Below are positions 1 through 8,162 of a stretch of DNA of 41,385 nucleotides, piece by piece (the stretch's first letter is position 1; each line of letters begins with the position of its first letter). This DNA comes from CALEAR01 sp035301485 (GTDB lineage Bacteria; Pseudomonadota; Gammaproteobacteria; Pseudomonadales; Alcanivoracaceae): assembly GCA_035301485.1 (NCBI GenBank), contig DATGUF010000008.1:1-41385 (forward strand), read 5' to 3'. The notes beneath the pieces were generated by a model. That model ran no database searches. It worked only from the letters and a program-made list of their open reading frames with translations, and was not told where the DNA came from. The translations under genes and the position numbers were made by a program.

Positions 1-526
1 CACGGTGGGCGGCAATCATTTCTCCCGTCAGCAACATCTCCATGGCGTGTTTGGGGTGCACATTACGGGTAAGTGCCACCATGGGGGTGGAGCAAAACAA
101 GCCAATGTTTACGCCGGGGGTGGCAAAGCGAGCGCTGTCGGTAGCTACGGCTAAATCGCAACTGGCCACTAATTGGCAGCCCGCTGCGGTGGCCACGCCT
201 TGCACTTGAGCGATGACTGGCATGGGCAGGTTCACTATTTTTTGCATCACAGCGCTGCAGCGTTCAAACAAATGCAATTGCGCTTTGTGCTGGCCCAGTT
301 GCTGCTGCACTTCTTTTAAGTTGTGCCCGGCGCTGAACACGTGCCCCGTGGCGGCGATGATCACCACTTTGTAATCGGGGTGGGCTTGGGCTTCGTCTAA
401 ACGCTGGTTGAGCAGCTCTAGCATGGCCAGCGACAGGCTGTTACGAGTGTCGGGTTGGTTCAGGGTAATAAGGGCCACGCCAGGGGCAGCAGCAGTGAGG
501 GTAATAGCATCTGCGGGTAGAGTCAT
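1..526 (-). CDS. Enoyl-CoA hydratase/isomerase family protein (C-terminus outside window)
   Basis: The reverse strand reads from an ATG at 526 through the window edge without a stop, giving about 175 residues that begin MTLPADAITLTAAAPGVALI. Crotonase-fold features are visible: a TLNQP strand with the adjacent N-S pair, an F-S-A-G-H-x-L-K-E segment matching the first oxyanion-hole region, and a later V-x-G-x-A-T-A-A-G-x-Q-L segment matching the second. The family hydrates or isomerises acyl-CoA thioesters, usually in fatty-acid or amino-acid breakdown. The VATAAGCQL form and the HLFERC helix recall the ECHDC3-like branch, but substrate cannot be read from sequence. The last third of the protein lies outside the window. 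It is followed on the same strand by nothing visible here. Confidence 0.85.
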   Translation of the reverse strand, partial: MTLPADAITLTAAAPGVALITLNQPDTRNSLSLAMLELLNQRLDEAQAHPDYKVVIIAATGHVFSAGHNLKEVQQQLGQHKAQLHLFERCSAVMQKIVNLPMPVIAQVQGVATAAGCQLVASCDLAVATDSARFATPGVNIGLFCSTPMVALTRNVHPKHAMEMLLTGEMIAAHR

Positions 527-571
527 TGTTATTATTGTCCTGGGTAAAACGTGAATACGGTGGGGCACCAA

Positions 572-591
572 GGCGCGTATCATTACGCGCC
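572..591. other. Perfect 8-bp hairpin between usp and the hydratase
   Basis: GGCGCGTA at 572-579 pairs with TACGCGCC at 584-591 around a four-base TCAT loop. It lies just after the stop of the minus-strand universal stress gene. Neither strand shows a following T-tract, so it is a weak terminator candidate or simply an mRNA-end hairpin. Confidence 0.4.
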
Positions 592-604
592 GGGCTACAT
601 ACAG

Positions 605-1045
605 TTAGTGTACGATCATAACGGAGCAGGGGGCGGCTTGCGATACCTTGTAACTCACACTGCCTAACAGTAAGCCTTTCACGCCATCTAAACCACGGCT
701 GCCGATAATAATTAAATCGATATTTTCTTCTTCCGCGTAATCGAGCAGTTGTGTAGCAGGGTCGCCTCTTAGGTGTACTTTTTTGACGTCTAAATCGATT
801 TTAGCGTCTTCCACTAGGGCTTCTTCGGCTTCGTCGAGCAGTTTTTCGCTAGCGGCCTCCATTTCATCGATGGTGGTTTGCATGAGGTCTCGCGACACAT
901 AAGGAAATGCCGCGGTAACGGTGGTTTGGTTAACATGCACTAAACTTAGTTGTGCGTTTTTGTAGTTAGCGATGCCGAGCACGGCATTCAGTATTTTATA
1001 GTTAATGCCTTTTTCATCGATGGCCACGAGGATGCGGTTAAACAT
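605..1045 (-). CDS. Universal stress protein (UspA family)
   Basis: The protein has 146 residues, the normal size of a single-domain UspA. It starts with the typical strand MFNRILVAID and ends with the ATP-type signature G-S-R-G-L-D-G-V-K-G-L-L-L-G-S followed by the C-terminal strand PCSVMIVH, so it most likely binds ATP. Proteins of this family are cytosolic dimers that accumulate under starvation, oxidative or respiratory stress; the exact role here is unknown. It is a single gene on the minus strand, separated by about 80 bp from the hydratase downstream and 115 bp from the MFS gene upstream. AGGAGA lies a few bases before the start on the coding strand, supporting the ATG at 1045. Confidence 0.93.
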   Translation of the reverse strand: MFNRILVAIDEKGINYKILNAVLGIANYKNAQLSLVHVNQTTVTAAFPYVSRDLMQTTIDEMEAASEKLLDEAEEALVEDAKIDLDVKKVHLRGDPATQLLDYAEEENIDLIIIGSRGLDGVKGLLLGSVSYKVSQAAPCSVMIVH

Positions 1046-1160
1046 AGTAGTCTCCTATTGGGTGCTTGATAGCAGCGTGGCGCCCGTGCCGTGTGGCAAG
1101 GGGCACGCTACTACCCTAGGGCCACTATAGTGCTTGTGGCAAGCGGTGTATTGCGCTAGC

Positions 1161-2369
1161 TCAAAGTTTTCGATCTCTGCTGGCGGCGAGGCCGTTGCCT
1201 AGCAAGATAAGGCACACCACTAACAGCATGCCGATGGGGGCTGTCCAGCTGTGGGTGATGTCGTACAGGGCGCCCACGAGCACAGGCCCGAGGGCGGCAA
1301 ATAAGTACCCGAAGGATTGCGCCATGCCGGATAAATCTGCTGCTTCTTTACTGCTGTGGGTGCGCAGGGTGAAGAACATCATGGATAAGCTAAAAGCACA
1401 GCCGCCGGCGGTGCCCAGCAAAATGGCCCACAGAGGATAAAAGAAGGTGTTGGCCGTGTTGAAACCACACAAACCAATGATAAATGCCGCGCCGGTGTAA
1501 ATAGCCAGTGGGATCTGGTTCTTCATTTTTTCAGCCACCATAGGCACCACAAAGGTCACCGGTATAAGGGCCACTTGCATGAGGAACAGCAACCAGCCAG
1601 CGCCGCTTTCTGAATACCCTTGGTTGAGCAAAATATCGGGCACCCAGGTAATGAGCGAGTAGTAGATTAACGATTGGCTGCCCATGAAAAAAGTAACGTT
1701 CCACGCTAAGGGTGAGCGCCACACGCTGCGTTGCGCGGTGCCGCTAGCAACAGCAGGAGGGGTGTAGGGCTGGTGGTGTTTGAGCTGTGACCACCACACG
1801 GCGAGGGTTACAATGCCTAGCAAGCCCCAAATGGCCAGGGCGCCGCGCCATTCTAGCCCAGCTTCTGCCATGGGCACGCTAAGGCCTGAACCCAAGGCGC
1901 CGAACACGTTCATGCCCACGGCGTACATGCCCGTGGCAAAACCAATGCGCAGTGGAAATTTTAGTTTCACAATGGCGGGCATAAGCACATTACCGATGGC
2001 AATGGCGAGGCCAATAAATACGGTGCCCGCAAATAAGGCGGTGGTGCCACCTGCGGAACGCAGGGCGAGGCCCCCGATAAGCACGGCAATAGCCGCGGCG
2101 ATGGTGCGCTCCATCCCAATGCGGCGCGCAATGGTGGGCGCAAAAGGCGATAGCAGGGCAAAAGCTAAGAGGGGCAGCGTGGTAATAGAGCCGGCTAGGG
2201 TGTTGCTAATGCCGAGATCGTCGCGAATAAAGGGAATGAGTGCGCCCACAGAAGAAAGCGGTGCACGCAGGTTGGCGCCCACTAAAATAACGCCGAGCAG
2301 CAGGAACCACCCTGCATTGGTGTTGTGTTGTTGCGAGTTCAAAACGTCCTCCTTATATATGTTGCGCAT
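1161..2369 (-). CDS. MFS transporter, CynX/NimT (cyanate permease-like) family
   Basis: A 402-residue integral membrane protein with about twelve hydrophobic segments in two halves joined by a hydrophilic loop around residues 195-215 (KHHQPYTPP region), the usual MFS layout. The early GANLRAPLSSVGALIPFIRDDLG segment followed by GSITTLPLLAFALLSPFAP is characteristic of the CynX/NimT group, which includes cyanate and 2-nitroimidazole exporters of the inner membrane. Substrate cannot be inferred. The start at 2369 has AGGAGG only a few bases inside the coding region at about 2350, so a downstream start cannot be excluded, but no other Met or obvious alternative precedes the first membrane helix. 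The gene is divergent from galE. Confidence 0.88.
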   Translation of the reverse strand: MRNIYKEDVLNSQQHNTNAGWFLLLGVILVGANLRAPLSSVGALIPFIRDDLGISNTLAGSITTLPLLAFALLSPFAPTIARRIGMERTIAAAIAVLIGGLALRSAGGTTALFAGTVFIGLAIAIGNVLMPAIVKLKFPLRIGFATGMYAVGMNVFGALGSGLSVPMAEAGLEWRGALAIWGLLGIVTLAVWWSQLKHHQPYTPPAVASGTAQRSVWRSPLAWNVTFFMGSQSLIYYSLITWVPDILLNQGYSESGAGWLLFLMQVALIPVTFVVPMVAEKMKNQIPLAIYTGAAFIIGLCGFNTANTFFYPLWAILLGTAGGCAFSLSMMFFTLRTHSSKEAADLSGMAQSFGYLFAALGPVLVGALYDITHSWTAPIGMLLVVCLILLGNGLAASRDRKL

Positions 2370-2484
2370 GATAACACAAGCTTGTTAGAGAAGAGCGATG
2401 CTATCCGTGCAATGAATACGTTCTTAGGCGCGCTATATTTGCTACACTGATGGGGTATTATTTTTCACTGAAAAGGCGTTCTCC

Positions 2485-3501
2485 ATGAGTAAACGGATAT
2501 TAGTTACCGGCGGCGCGGGCTACATTGGTTCGCACACTTGTTTGCAGTTATTAGAAGCGGGCCAGCAGTTGGTGGTGCTGGATAATTTATCCAACGCTTC
2601 CCTTGAATCTTTACGCCGTGTGGAGGCCCTGACGGGGCAAAGCATTCCCTTTGTGGAGGGCGATATTCGTTCAGCTGAAGATCTCGAACGTGTTTTTACC
2701 AGTTATAACATTAGCGCGGTGGTGCATTTTGCTGGCTTAAAAGCGGTGGGTGAATCGGTGCAGCAGCCGCTGCATTATTACGACAACAACGTAGTAGGCA
2801 CCTTGCGCTTGCTAGAGGCCATGGAGCGCCACGGTTGCCGCAGTTTAGTGTTTAGTTCTTCGGCCACGGTATACGGCGACCCAGCCAGTGTGCCCATTCG
2901 TGAAGATTTCCCCTTATCGGCCACCAATCCTTACGGCCGCAGCAAGCTAATGATTGAAGACATGCTGCGTGACCTGTACCGTGCGGACGAACGCTGGGCC
3001 ATTGCGCTGTTGCGTTATTTTAACCCCGTAGGGGCGCATAAATCTGGCCGCATCGGTGAATCGCCACAGGGCGTGCCCAATAATTTGCTGCCGTACATTG
3101 CGCAAGTGGCAGTGGGGCAACGCGATAAGCTTAGTGTGTTTGGTGGTGATTACCCCACCCCTGATGGCACCGGTGTGCGCGATTATATCCACGTGGTGGA
3201 TTTAGCCCAGGGCCATGTGCAGGCGTTGGATGCCATTAACCAGCCGGGTTTATTCACGGTGAACTTGGGTACCGGCGTGGGCTATTCCGTGCTAGACATG
3301 GTGAAAGCTTTCGAAAAAGCATCTGGCAAGCCAGTGCCCTATGAAATAGTGGCGCGCCGTGCAGGAGATATTGCACAATGTTATGCAGACCCTGCGCAAG
3401 CAGAGCGTTTGTTAGGCTGGCGTGCAGAGCGCGGTTTAGAAGAAATGTGCGAAGACACATGGCGTTGGCAGGCTGCTAACCCTAACGGGTTCGAATCTTA
3501 A
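2485..3501 (+). CDS. galE: UDP-glucose 4-epimerase
   Basis: 338 residues, the normal GalE length. An NAD-binding Rossmann motif TGGAGYIG lies at residues 8-15. The catalytic set is present: Ser125 in FSSSATVYG, and Tyr150 and Lys154 in NPYGRSK. The substrate-binding region RYFNPVGAH and the RDYIHVVDLA segment are also typical. The enzyme interconverts UDP-glucose and UDP-galactose in the cytosol, feeding lipopolysaccharide, exopolysaccharide and galactose metabolism. It is 27 bp upstream of rfaH on the same strand, and the shared theme of surface polysaccharide production makes joint transcription plausible. Confidence 0.97.
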   Translation: MSKRILVTGGAGYIGSHTCLQLLEAGQQLVVLDNLSNASLESLRRVEALTGQSIPFVEGDIRSAEDLERVFTSYNISAVVHFAGLKAVGESVQQPLHYYDNNVVGTLRLLEAMERHGCRSLVFSSSATVYGDPASVPIREDFPLSATNPYGRSKLMIEDMLRDLYRADERWAIALLRYFNPVGAHKSGRIGESPQGVPNNLLPYIAQVAVGQRDKLSVFGGDYPTPDGTGVRDYIHVVDLAQGHVQALDAINQPGLFTVNLGTGVGYSVLDMVKAFEKASGKPVPYEIVARRAGDIAQCYADPAQAERLLGWRAERGLEEMCEDTWRWQAANPNGFES

Positions 3502-3528
3502 ATACATCTCAACGAGGAGAGCGACGGC

Positions 3529-4071
3529 ATGGAAGGCGTAGCTAAAGCACCCGCAGCACCGGTGAGTGAGACAGAGGCAGGAGAGTGGTATGCAGTACAA
3601 ACCAAGCCTCGTGAAGAACAAAAGGCGGTGGCGCATTTAGAAAACCAAGGGTATTACGTGTTTTTTCCCATGTGGGAGGTGAAAAAACTTCAGCGTGGCA
3701 AAGAAGTGACCAAGCAAGAGCCCTTGTTTCCCAACTATTTGTTTGTGTATTTGCGCGCAGGCGTGGATAACTGGGGCCCCATTCGTTCCACCCGTGGCGT
3801 ACAAAGAATGGTGGCCTTTGGCAGCAGGCCCATGCCTGTGCCCACAAACATTATTGAAAACATTGCAGCGCGTTTACAGCAGCATGAACCTGATAAGCCG
3901 CTCAGTGCGGGTGACAGGGTGGTGGTGGCTACTTCTAACGAGGCAGGCACTGAATTAGAGGCCATTTTCAGCCGTTACGATGGCGAAGAACGCGTAATAG
4001 TACTGATGACCTTGTTGCAGCAAGTGCGCGAGGTGAAAGTGCCCATGAGCCAAGTGGCGAAAAAATATTAG
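3529..4071 (+). CDS. rfaH: RfaH-like NusG paralogue, transcription antitermination factor
   Basis: 180 residues. After an unusual Ala/Pro/Glu-rich leader of about 20 residues, WYAVQTKPREEQKAVAHL opens the NusG N-terminal domain. This is followed by PLFPNYLFVYL, typical of the RfaH group, and by RSTRGVQRMVAFG. The C-terminal KOW-like domain begins near residue 122 (LSAGDRVVVA). RfaH binds RNA polymerase at ops sites and promotes transcription and translation of long polysaccharide operons. The coding region starts at an ATG with GAGGAGAG upstream, and a strong intrinsic terminator follows 12 bp after the stop. Position after galE fits a surface-polysaccharide role. Other NusG specialised paralogues cannot be strictly excluded. 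Confidence 0.88.
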   Translation: MEGVAKAPAAPVSETEAGEWYAVQTKPREEQKAVAHLENQGYYVFFPMWEVKKLQRGKEVTKQEPLFPNYLFVYLRAGVDNWGPIRSTRGVQRMVAFGSRPMPVPTNIIENIAARLQQHEPDKPLSAGDRVVVATSNEAGTELEAIFSRYDGEERVIVLMTLLQQVREVKVPMSQVAKKY

Positions 4072-4083
4072 GGCTAAAGCGTA

Positions 4084-4117
4084 AAGCGCCGAGGTGTTAT
4101 TCCTCGGCGCTTTTTTT
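4084..4117 (+). terminator. Intrinsic terminator after rfaH
   Basis: AAGCGCCGAGG at 4084-4094 pairs perfectly with CCTCGGCGCTT at 4102-4112 over a 7-base loop and runs into seven Ts. It closes the galE-rfaH unit and separates it from the convergent dehydrogenase gene. Confidence 0.93.
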
Positions 4118-4128
4118 ATGCGGTGTGA

Positions 4129-4989
4129 TTACGCTTTATTTTCTTGTTCTATTTCTTTTTTTGTGTGGTTAATCATGCCGCTCATGAGGCGCATCACCAC
4201 TGTGTAAGGCCATTCCCACTTTCTGGTAAACCAGTGGCCAAATTGAATATCTCGTGAGGTGAACACGAGGTATTTGTTTTTGCGTACGCCTTGAAGAATA
4301 CGTTGCGCGGCGTGCTCGGGGGTTACCGCATGGCGTTGGAAGCGTTGCGCCAAGGCTTGGGCTTTGGGGTGCTCTTTATCGATGCCCACCACGTTGAGGG
4401 TTTGCACGAGGCCTGTGTCCACCGCGCCGGGGCACACTAAGCTCACGCCAATGTTGTGTTCGCGCAAATCAAACCTGAGCACTTCACTAATACCGCGCAG
4501 GCCAAATTTAGTGGCGCTGTAGGCCGCGTGCCAAGGTAAACCAAATAACCCTGCTGCTGAGGAGACGTTCACAATGTAGCCGCCTTTTTTAGCAGCGATC
4601 ATTGGTGGCACAAAGGTTTCTAGCACATGGATGGGCCCCATGAGGTTGATTTCCACGAGGCTGCGCCAATGGTGATGCGCTAAATGATCGATGGTGCCCC
4701 AGGTGGATATGCCGGCAATGTTCATCACCATGTCCATAGCGCCATGTTCTTGGTGCAAGGTTTCTGCCATCTTAGTTACCGCATCGTAATCAGAAATATC
4801 TGCGGGAAAGGTGCCGAGTAAAGTTGCGCCTTGAGCGCGGGCTTCTTCGGCTACGGCCTGCAAGGCGTCGGCGTTAATATCGGTAAGGGCTAGTTGCGCG
4901 CCTTCTTTAGCTAAAGCAAGGGCCACTGCACGGCCTATACCGCTGGCAGCGCCGGTAATAAAGCATTTTTTCTGGTGAAAGTTTTTCAT
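4129..4989 (-). CDS. Short-chain dehydrogenase/reductase (SDR)
   Basis: The reading frame opens at 5022, but the ATG at 4989 (protein MKNFHQKKCFITG) is preferred because the glycine motif TGAASGIG then falls at residues 12-19, as in classical SDRs, and AAGAG lies before it. The product is about 286 residues. Further motifs are the NIAG strand, catalytic Ser in VSSAAG, and the YSATK active-site Tyr and Lys. Such enzymes carry out NAD(P)-dependent oxidation or reduction of alcohols or ketones. The extended C-terminus with KWEWPYTVVMRLM is a feature of SDRs near membranes; substrate is unknown. It is divergent from the carboxymuconolactone-decarboxylase-like gene, a hint that both may share a control region and a catabolic role. 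Confidence 0.88.
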   Translation of the reverse strand: MKNFHQKKCFITGAASGIGRAVALALAKEGAQLALTDINADALQAVAEEARAQGATLLGTFPADISDYDAVTKMAETLHQEHGAMDMVMNIAGISTWGTIDHLAHHHWRSLVEINLMGPIHVLETFVPPMIAAKKGGYIVNVSSAAGLFGLPWHAAYSATKFGLRGISEVLRFDLREHNIGVSLVCPGAVDTGLVQTLNVVGIDKEHPKAQALAQRFQRHAVTPEHAAQRILQGVRKNKYLVFTSRDIQFGHWFTRKWEWPYTVVMRLMSGMINHTKKEIEQENKA

Positions 4990-5111
4990 GAAGTGCTCTT
5001 TTATTATTTTTAATGAGGGCACATGCTGTCATATTTACTTTGTGTGCACATTGGGTGCTGCGCAGAGAAAGTGGGGCGGTTGTGCCGTTACAAGAGGATA
5101 ACAAAAATAAG

Positions 5112-5747
5112 ATGAAACAAGATTTACTACAACCTAAAAATGGCTGGGCGGTGCCTGCTGGCGCGCGTTTGCCCGTACCACCTGCCGCGCAACGTGGGCT
5201 AATGTTTCGCACAGTGTCGCAGGTGTCGCGCTGGTTTGGCCGTGCTCAGTTGCCGAACATTTTTCCTGTATTAAACACCAATGGCCGCATTTTTTGGGCG
5301 TGGTTGTTTTTCGCCTCGCGCTTGATGCCCTATGGCCGCTTGCCGGCGGCCACTCGTGAAAAAATAATTTTACGGGTGGCGTGGAATTGCCGCAGCCGTT
5401 ACGAATGGGCGCAGCACTTGGAGCTGGCGCAAAAAGTGGGGGTGTCGGATGCTGAAGTGCTGCAACTTACCTTGCCCGTGGCAGAGATAAAGGAGCCTTA
5501 TTGGGCTGCTGTGTACGCTGCTTGTGATAGCCTGTGTGCCAAAGAGGCCATTAGCGACGCAGTATGGAACCAACTGGCAGAAGAGCATACAGATAAAGAA
5601 TTAATCGAGATATTAGTGCTAGCAGGCCATTATGAAATGGTAGCGGGTGTGCTGATTAACGCTAAAGTGCCGTTGGAAGCGGATATCGAAGAGAATTTTC
5701 AACGCTTTCAAGCGCGTTGCTGTGGGGATGCACTGACAACCAATTAA
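5112..5747 (+). CDS. Carboxymuconolactone decarboxylase (AhpD-like) family protein
   Basis: The frame opens at 5013, but the conserved part begins after the ATG at 5112 (MKQDLLQPKNGW), which follows AAGAGGA; the upstream codons would overlap the promoter of the divergent dehydrogenase. The product is about 211 residues. The middle has the family pattern R-E-K-I-I-L-R-V-A-W-N-C-R-S-R-Y-E-W followed by H-L-E-L-A, close to the all-helical AhpD/CMD fold. The CxxC redox pair of AhpD is not present, so a peroxidase-reductant role is unlikely. The family includes gamma-carboxymuconolactone decarboxylases and many uncharacterised relatives; the exact reaction here is unknown. It precedes the DUF4124 gene by 15 bp. 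Confidence 0.8.
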   Translation: MKQDLLQPKNGWAVPAGARLPVPPAAQRGLMFRTVSQVSRWFGRAQLPNIFPVLNTNGRIFWAWLFFASRLMPYGRLPAATREKIILRVAWNCRSRYEWAQHLELAQKVGVSDAEVLQLTLPVAEIKEPYWAAVYAACDSLCAKEAISDAVWNQLAEEHTDKELIEILVLAGHYEMVAGVLINAKVPLEADIEENFQRFQARCCGDALTTN

Positions 5748-5762
5748 GGATAGAGGTGGGGC

Positions 5763-6302
5763 ATGAAACGAGGAAGCCGGTGGTTGCTGGCGTTATGTTG
5801 GCTTGGGGCGGCAGGCATGGCGTCTGCAGCGGTGTACCAGTGCGAGATAAACGGCCACGCGGTGTTTTCAGACCGCCCGTGCTCTGATGATGCAGAACGG
5901 CTTGAGTTTGGGCCGTTCACCGAACCCATGCATGCGCCTTTGCCTGAAAAGGTGAGCCCACCCGTGCCTTATGCGCCACCAAAGCCCGATATTACTGAGC
6001 CCGCCACGGAAGAAGCGTGCCCCTACATCAACAGCACCAAATTACGCCGCCACATTGTGGCCAAGGAAGTGGTGCAGGGCATGTCGCCCACAGATGTGGA
6101 GCGGGCTTGGGGGCGGCCTTCCAGTAAAATTAACCGTAGCGATGGCGTGGAATGGCTGTACCGGCAAAACCAGAACAACTGGAAGAAGGTGTATTTTCGC
6201 GACGATTGCGTGGTGGATTGGGAAATCCACGAACGTGTAGTGCCTTATCCTTACCGTTGGGGCCCTTGGAACGCTCCGCACTATTACCGTATACAGCCCT
6301 AG
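5763..6302 (+). CDS. Secreted DUF4124 protein with an OmlA/SmpA-like C-terminal segment
   Basis: 179 residues. A clear signal peptide (KRGSRWLLALCWLGAAG, cleavage near ASA-AV at about residue 22) is followed directly by the DUF4124 pattern VYQCEINGHAVFSDRPC. After a proline-rich linker (residues 58-82), residues 100-150 read VVQGMSPTDVERAWGRPS, then a WLYR strand and a VYFRDDCVVDWE strand. That is the pattern of OmlA/SmpA (BamE-like) lipoprotein domains. The protein is therefore expected in the periplasm; it has no lipobox. Function is unknown. It ends tail-to-tail with, and overlaps by 4 bp, the FtsZ-like gene on the other strand. Confidence 0.82.
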   Translation: MKRGSRWLLALCWLGAAGMASAAVYQCEINGHAVFSDRPCSDDAERLEFGPFTEPMHAPLPEKVSPPVPYAPPKPDITEPATEEACPYINSTKLRRHIVAKEVVQGMSPTDVERAWGRPSSKINRSDGVEWLYRQNQNNWKKVYFRDDCVVDWEIHERVVPYPYRWGPWNAPHYYRIQP

Positions 6303-6865
6303 TGCGGGTTATCTGCCATGAGTACATTTAATACGCGTAGAGAAACATCTTTTAATAACCGATGAATAAGGGTTTGCCGCCCTTTTTTGTTGTCTTGAAA
6401 GGGAGAATCGAACACTTCGCAGTAAGTTAGCGTGGGGCGTAAGGCATTAACGCGGCGCTGCCAGCTGTGGTCTCGTTCTTTATCGAGCTCAAAAGGAGCA
6501 ATAAGTGCCAGGCTCACATTGAAGCGGCGTTTGAGCAGTAGTTCTGCTAAATAGGGAGCCGCGCCACCGGTTTCGCCGCCGAGATCCGCGAGAATCACCA
6601 CTTGCGTGATGCCTTCTAGTTCCGCTAATAGTTCTTTTTCTGCCATATTGATGGCTTTAATGGTTTGCGCAATGCTAGGGCTGGCGCCGCCTTCCAGAAA
6701 TTTTTGCCCAATGAGCAAGGTGTTGGCGTTGGGCTGGGCGGCGAGGGTGGCGCTATCGGTATCTATATACAGGCGCTTGTCGCGAAGAAAATCCACTGGC
6801 AGGGCTTGCACCAAACGCATGCCGGTGTCGCCGAGGCCAATAAAACAGAATGAATCAGTGCCCAT
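6299..6865 (-). CDS. Short divergent FtsZ-like GTPase-domain protein
   Basis: 188 residues with no obvious conventional annotation, but the order of segments matches the N-terminal half of FtsZ. There is an opening GLGDTG loop (10-15), the strand YIDTD (33-37) matching the FtsZ AINTD strand, then IGQKFLEGGASPSIA (52-66) matching its IG-x-K-x-x-x-G-x-G-A-x-P-x-x-G region. VVILADLGGETGGAAPYLAE (89-108) sits where FtsZ has its GGGTGTG tubulin signature, and APFELDKERD matches the T4/H4 PFxxE region. The signature is altered (GGETGGA), and the protein stops before the T7 loop and the second domain, so polymer-driven GTP hydrolysis is unlikely. It could bind nucleotide or modulate a cytoskeletal partner; that is inference. 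It is divergent from ruvC. Confidence 0.7.
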   Translation of the reverse strand: MGTDSFCFIGLGDTGMRLVQALPVDFLRDKRLYIDTDSATLAAQPNANTLLIGQKFLEGGASPSIAQTIKAINMAEKELLAELEGITQVVILADLGGETGGAAPYLAELLLKRRFNVSLALIAPFELDKERDHSWQRRVNALRPTLTYCEVFDSPFQDNKKGRQTLIHRLLKDVSLRVLNVLMADNPH

Positions 6866-7026
6866 GGTGTGTCCTTTGCTATATGGGAAGGGGGTGCCAA
6901 GGCTAACAAATTATGCGCACGGTGAGAATTGATAGGGGGTTTGCTGTTAGAATGGCCCCTTTCTGGCGTGTATTCACCAACGCACGCGAAGAACAAGAAG
7001 AGACAGCAGGTGATAAGGAGCACATG

Positions 7027-7563
7027 ATGACCAACGCACCAGTTAAGGGGCGTATTTTGGGCATAGACCCAGGCTCGCGATTTACCGGCTACGGCATTAT
7101 TGATCATGCAGGGCAAAAATCTGTGCATGTGGCCCACGGGGCCATTGCCACCAAAGGGGATGATTTTCCGCAGCGGCTGGGGCAAATTTTTACCCAGTTG
7201 GCCGAAATAGTGAGAACCTACCAACCAGAACAAGTGGCTATTGAAGATGTGTTTATGGCACGCAATGCGGCTTCGGCCTTAAAGCTAGGCCAAGCGCGGG
7301 GCGCTGCTATTGCTGCGGTGGTACAGTTTGATTTGCCCGTGGCAGAATATGCTGCGCGCCAAGTAAAGCAGGCGTTAACGGGCAGGGGGAGTGCCGATAA
7401 AGCCCAAGTGGCGCAAATGGTGCGTTACTTGTTAGCGCTCACCACCACCCCAAAAGGCGATGCCGCGGATGCCTTAGGCATTGCCATTTGTCACGCCCAC
7501 ATGGGCACTTCTTTAGCACGCATTAAAGGCGCAACCGCCCGACGAGGCACACGAGTATTATGA
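7027..7563 (+). CDS. ruvC: Crossover junction endodeoxyribonuclease RuvC
   Basis: About 178 residues, normal for RuvC. The ATG at 7027 is chosen over the adjacent one at 7024 because AAGGAG ends six bases before it. Acidic catalytic residues are visible in the RNase-H-like fold: the first Asp in GIDPGS, the Glu in AIEDVF, and the Asp pair in GDAADALGIAICH. RuvC cuts Holliday junctions symmetrically, working with the RuvAB branch-migration motor. Its stop overlaps the ruvA start as ATGA, so ruvC-ruvA-ruvB form one translationally coupled operon that probably continues into ybgC and the tol genes. Confidence 0.97.
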   Translation: MTNAPVKGRILGIDPGSRFTGYGIIDHAGQKSVHVAHGAIATKGDDFPQRLGQIFTQLAEIVRTYQPEQVAIEDVFMARNAASALKLGQARGAAIAAVVQFDLPVAEYAARQVKQALTGRGSADKAQVAQMVRYLLALTTTPKGDAADALGIAICHAHMGTSLARIKGATARRGTRVL

Positions 7564-8162
7564 TTGCACGTATACGTGGAGTGTTAGTGGAGGCACAGCC
7601 TCCTTGGTTATTGATTGATGTAAATGGCGTGGGCTACCAAGTGGAAGCCACCATGCCTACTTTTTATGGTGAACTTAATATAGGCCAAGAAATCATAGTG
7701 CATACGCACTTAGTGGTGCGCGAAGATGCACAGCTGTTGTACGGTTTCTTAGATAAATTTGAGCGCGCACTGTTCCAAGAGTTAATTCGCGTGAGCGGTG
7801 TGGGGCCTAAAACCGCCATGTCTATTTTATCGGGCATTGAAGCGGCGCGTTTAGTGCGTTGCTTAGAAGAAGGCGACACCACCGCCTTGGTGAAAGTACC
7901 GGGCATTGGTAAGAAAACCGCCGAACGGTTGATTATCGAGTTAAAAGACAGGGTGAAGAAGCTCTCGGGAGCCGATGCGCACTTGCCGAGCCTCACCGAA
8001 GAGCCCACCGGCCCGCAACCGGTGCAAGATGCCATTGCGGGGTTAGAAGCTTTGGGCTACAAGCCGAAAGCCGCCGAGCAAGCCATTGCCAAGGTGAAAG
8101 AAGAAGGCCTTGATAGCGCGGCCTTGATTCGTAAGGCGTTACAACAATTAGCAGGGCGTTAA
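7560..8162 (+). CDS. ruvA: Holliday junction branch migration protein RuvA
   Basis: 200 residues. The N-terminal OB-fold domain starts MIARIRGVLVEAQPPWLLIDVNGVGYQV. Two helix-hairpin-helix motifs are clear (LIRVSGVGPKTAMSILSG near residues 78-95 and LVKVPGIGKKTAERLIIELKD near 113-133). After a linker the C-terminal domain AIAGLEALGYKPKAAEQAI contacts RuvB. RuvA forms tetramers that hold the four-way junction flat. It starts inside the ruvC stop codon and its own stop overlaps ruvB as TAATG. Confidence 0.98.
   Translation: MIARIRGVLVEAQPPWLLIDVNGVGYQVEATMPTFYGELNIGQEIIVHTHLVVREDAQLLYGFLDKFERALFQELIRVSGVGPKTAMSILSGIEAARLVRCLEEGDTTALVKVPGIGKKTAERLIIELKDRVKKLSGADAHLPSLTEEPTGPQPVQDAIAGLEALGYKPKAAEQAIAKVKEEGLDSAALIRKALQQLAGR

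Noticed and set aside
1780..2388. A 200-codon plus-strand frame opposite the MFS gene
   Set aside because: Composition is Pro/Ala/Arg-rich with no family features; it is the shadow of the membrane protein gene.
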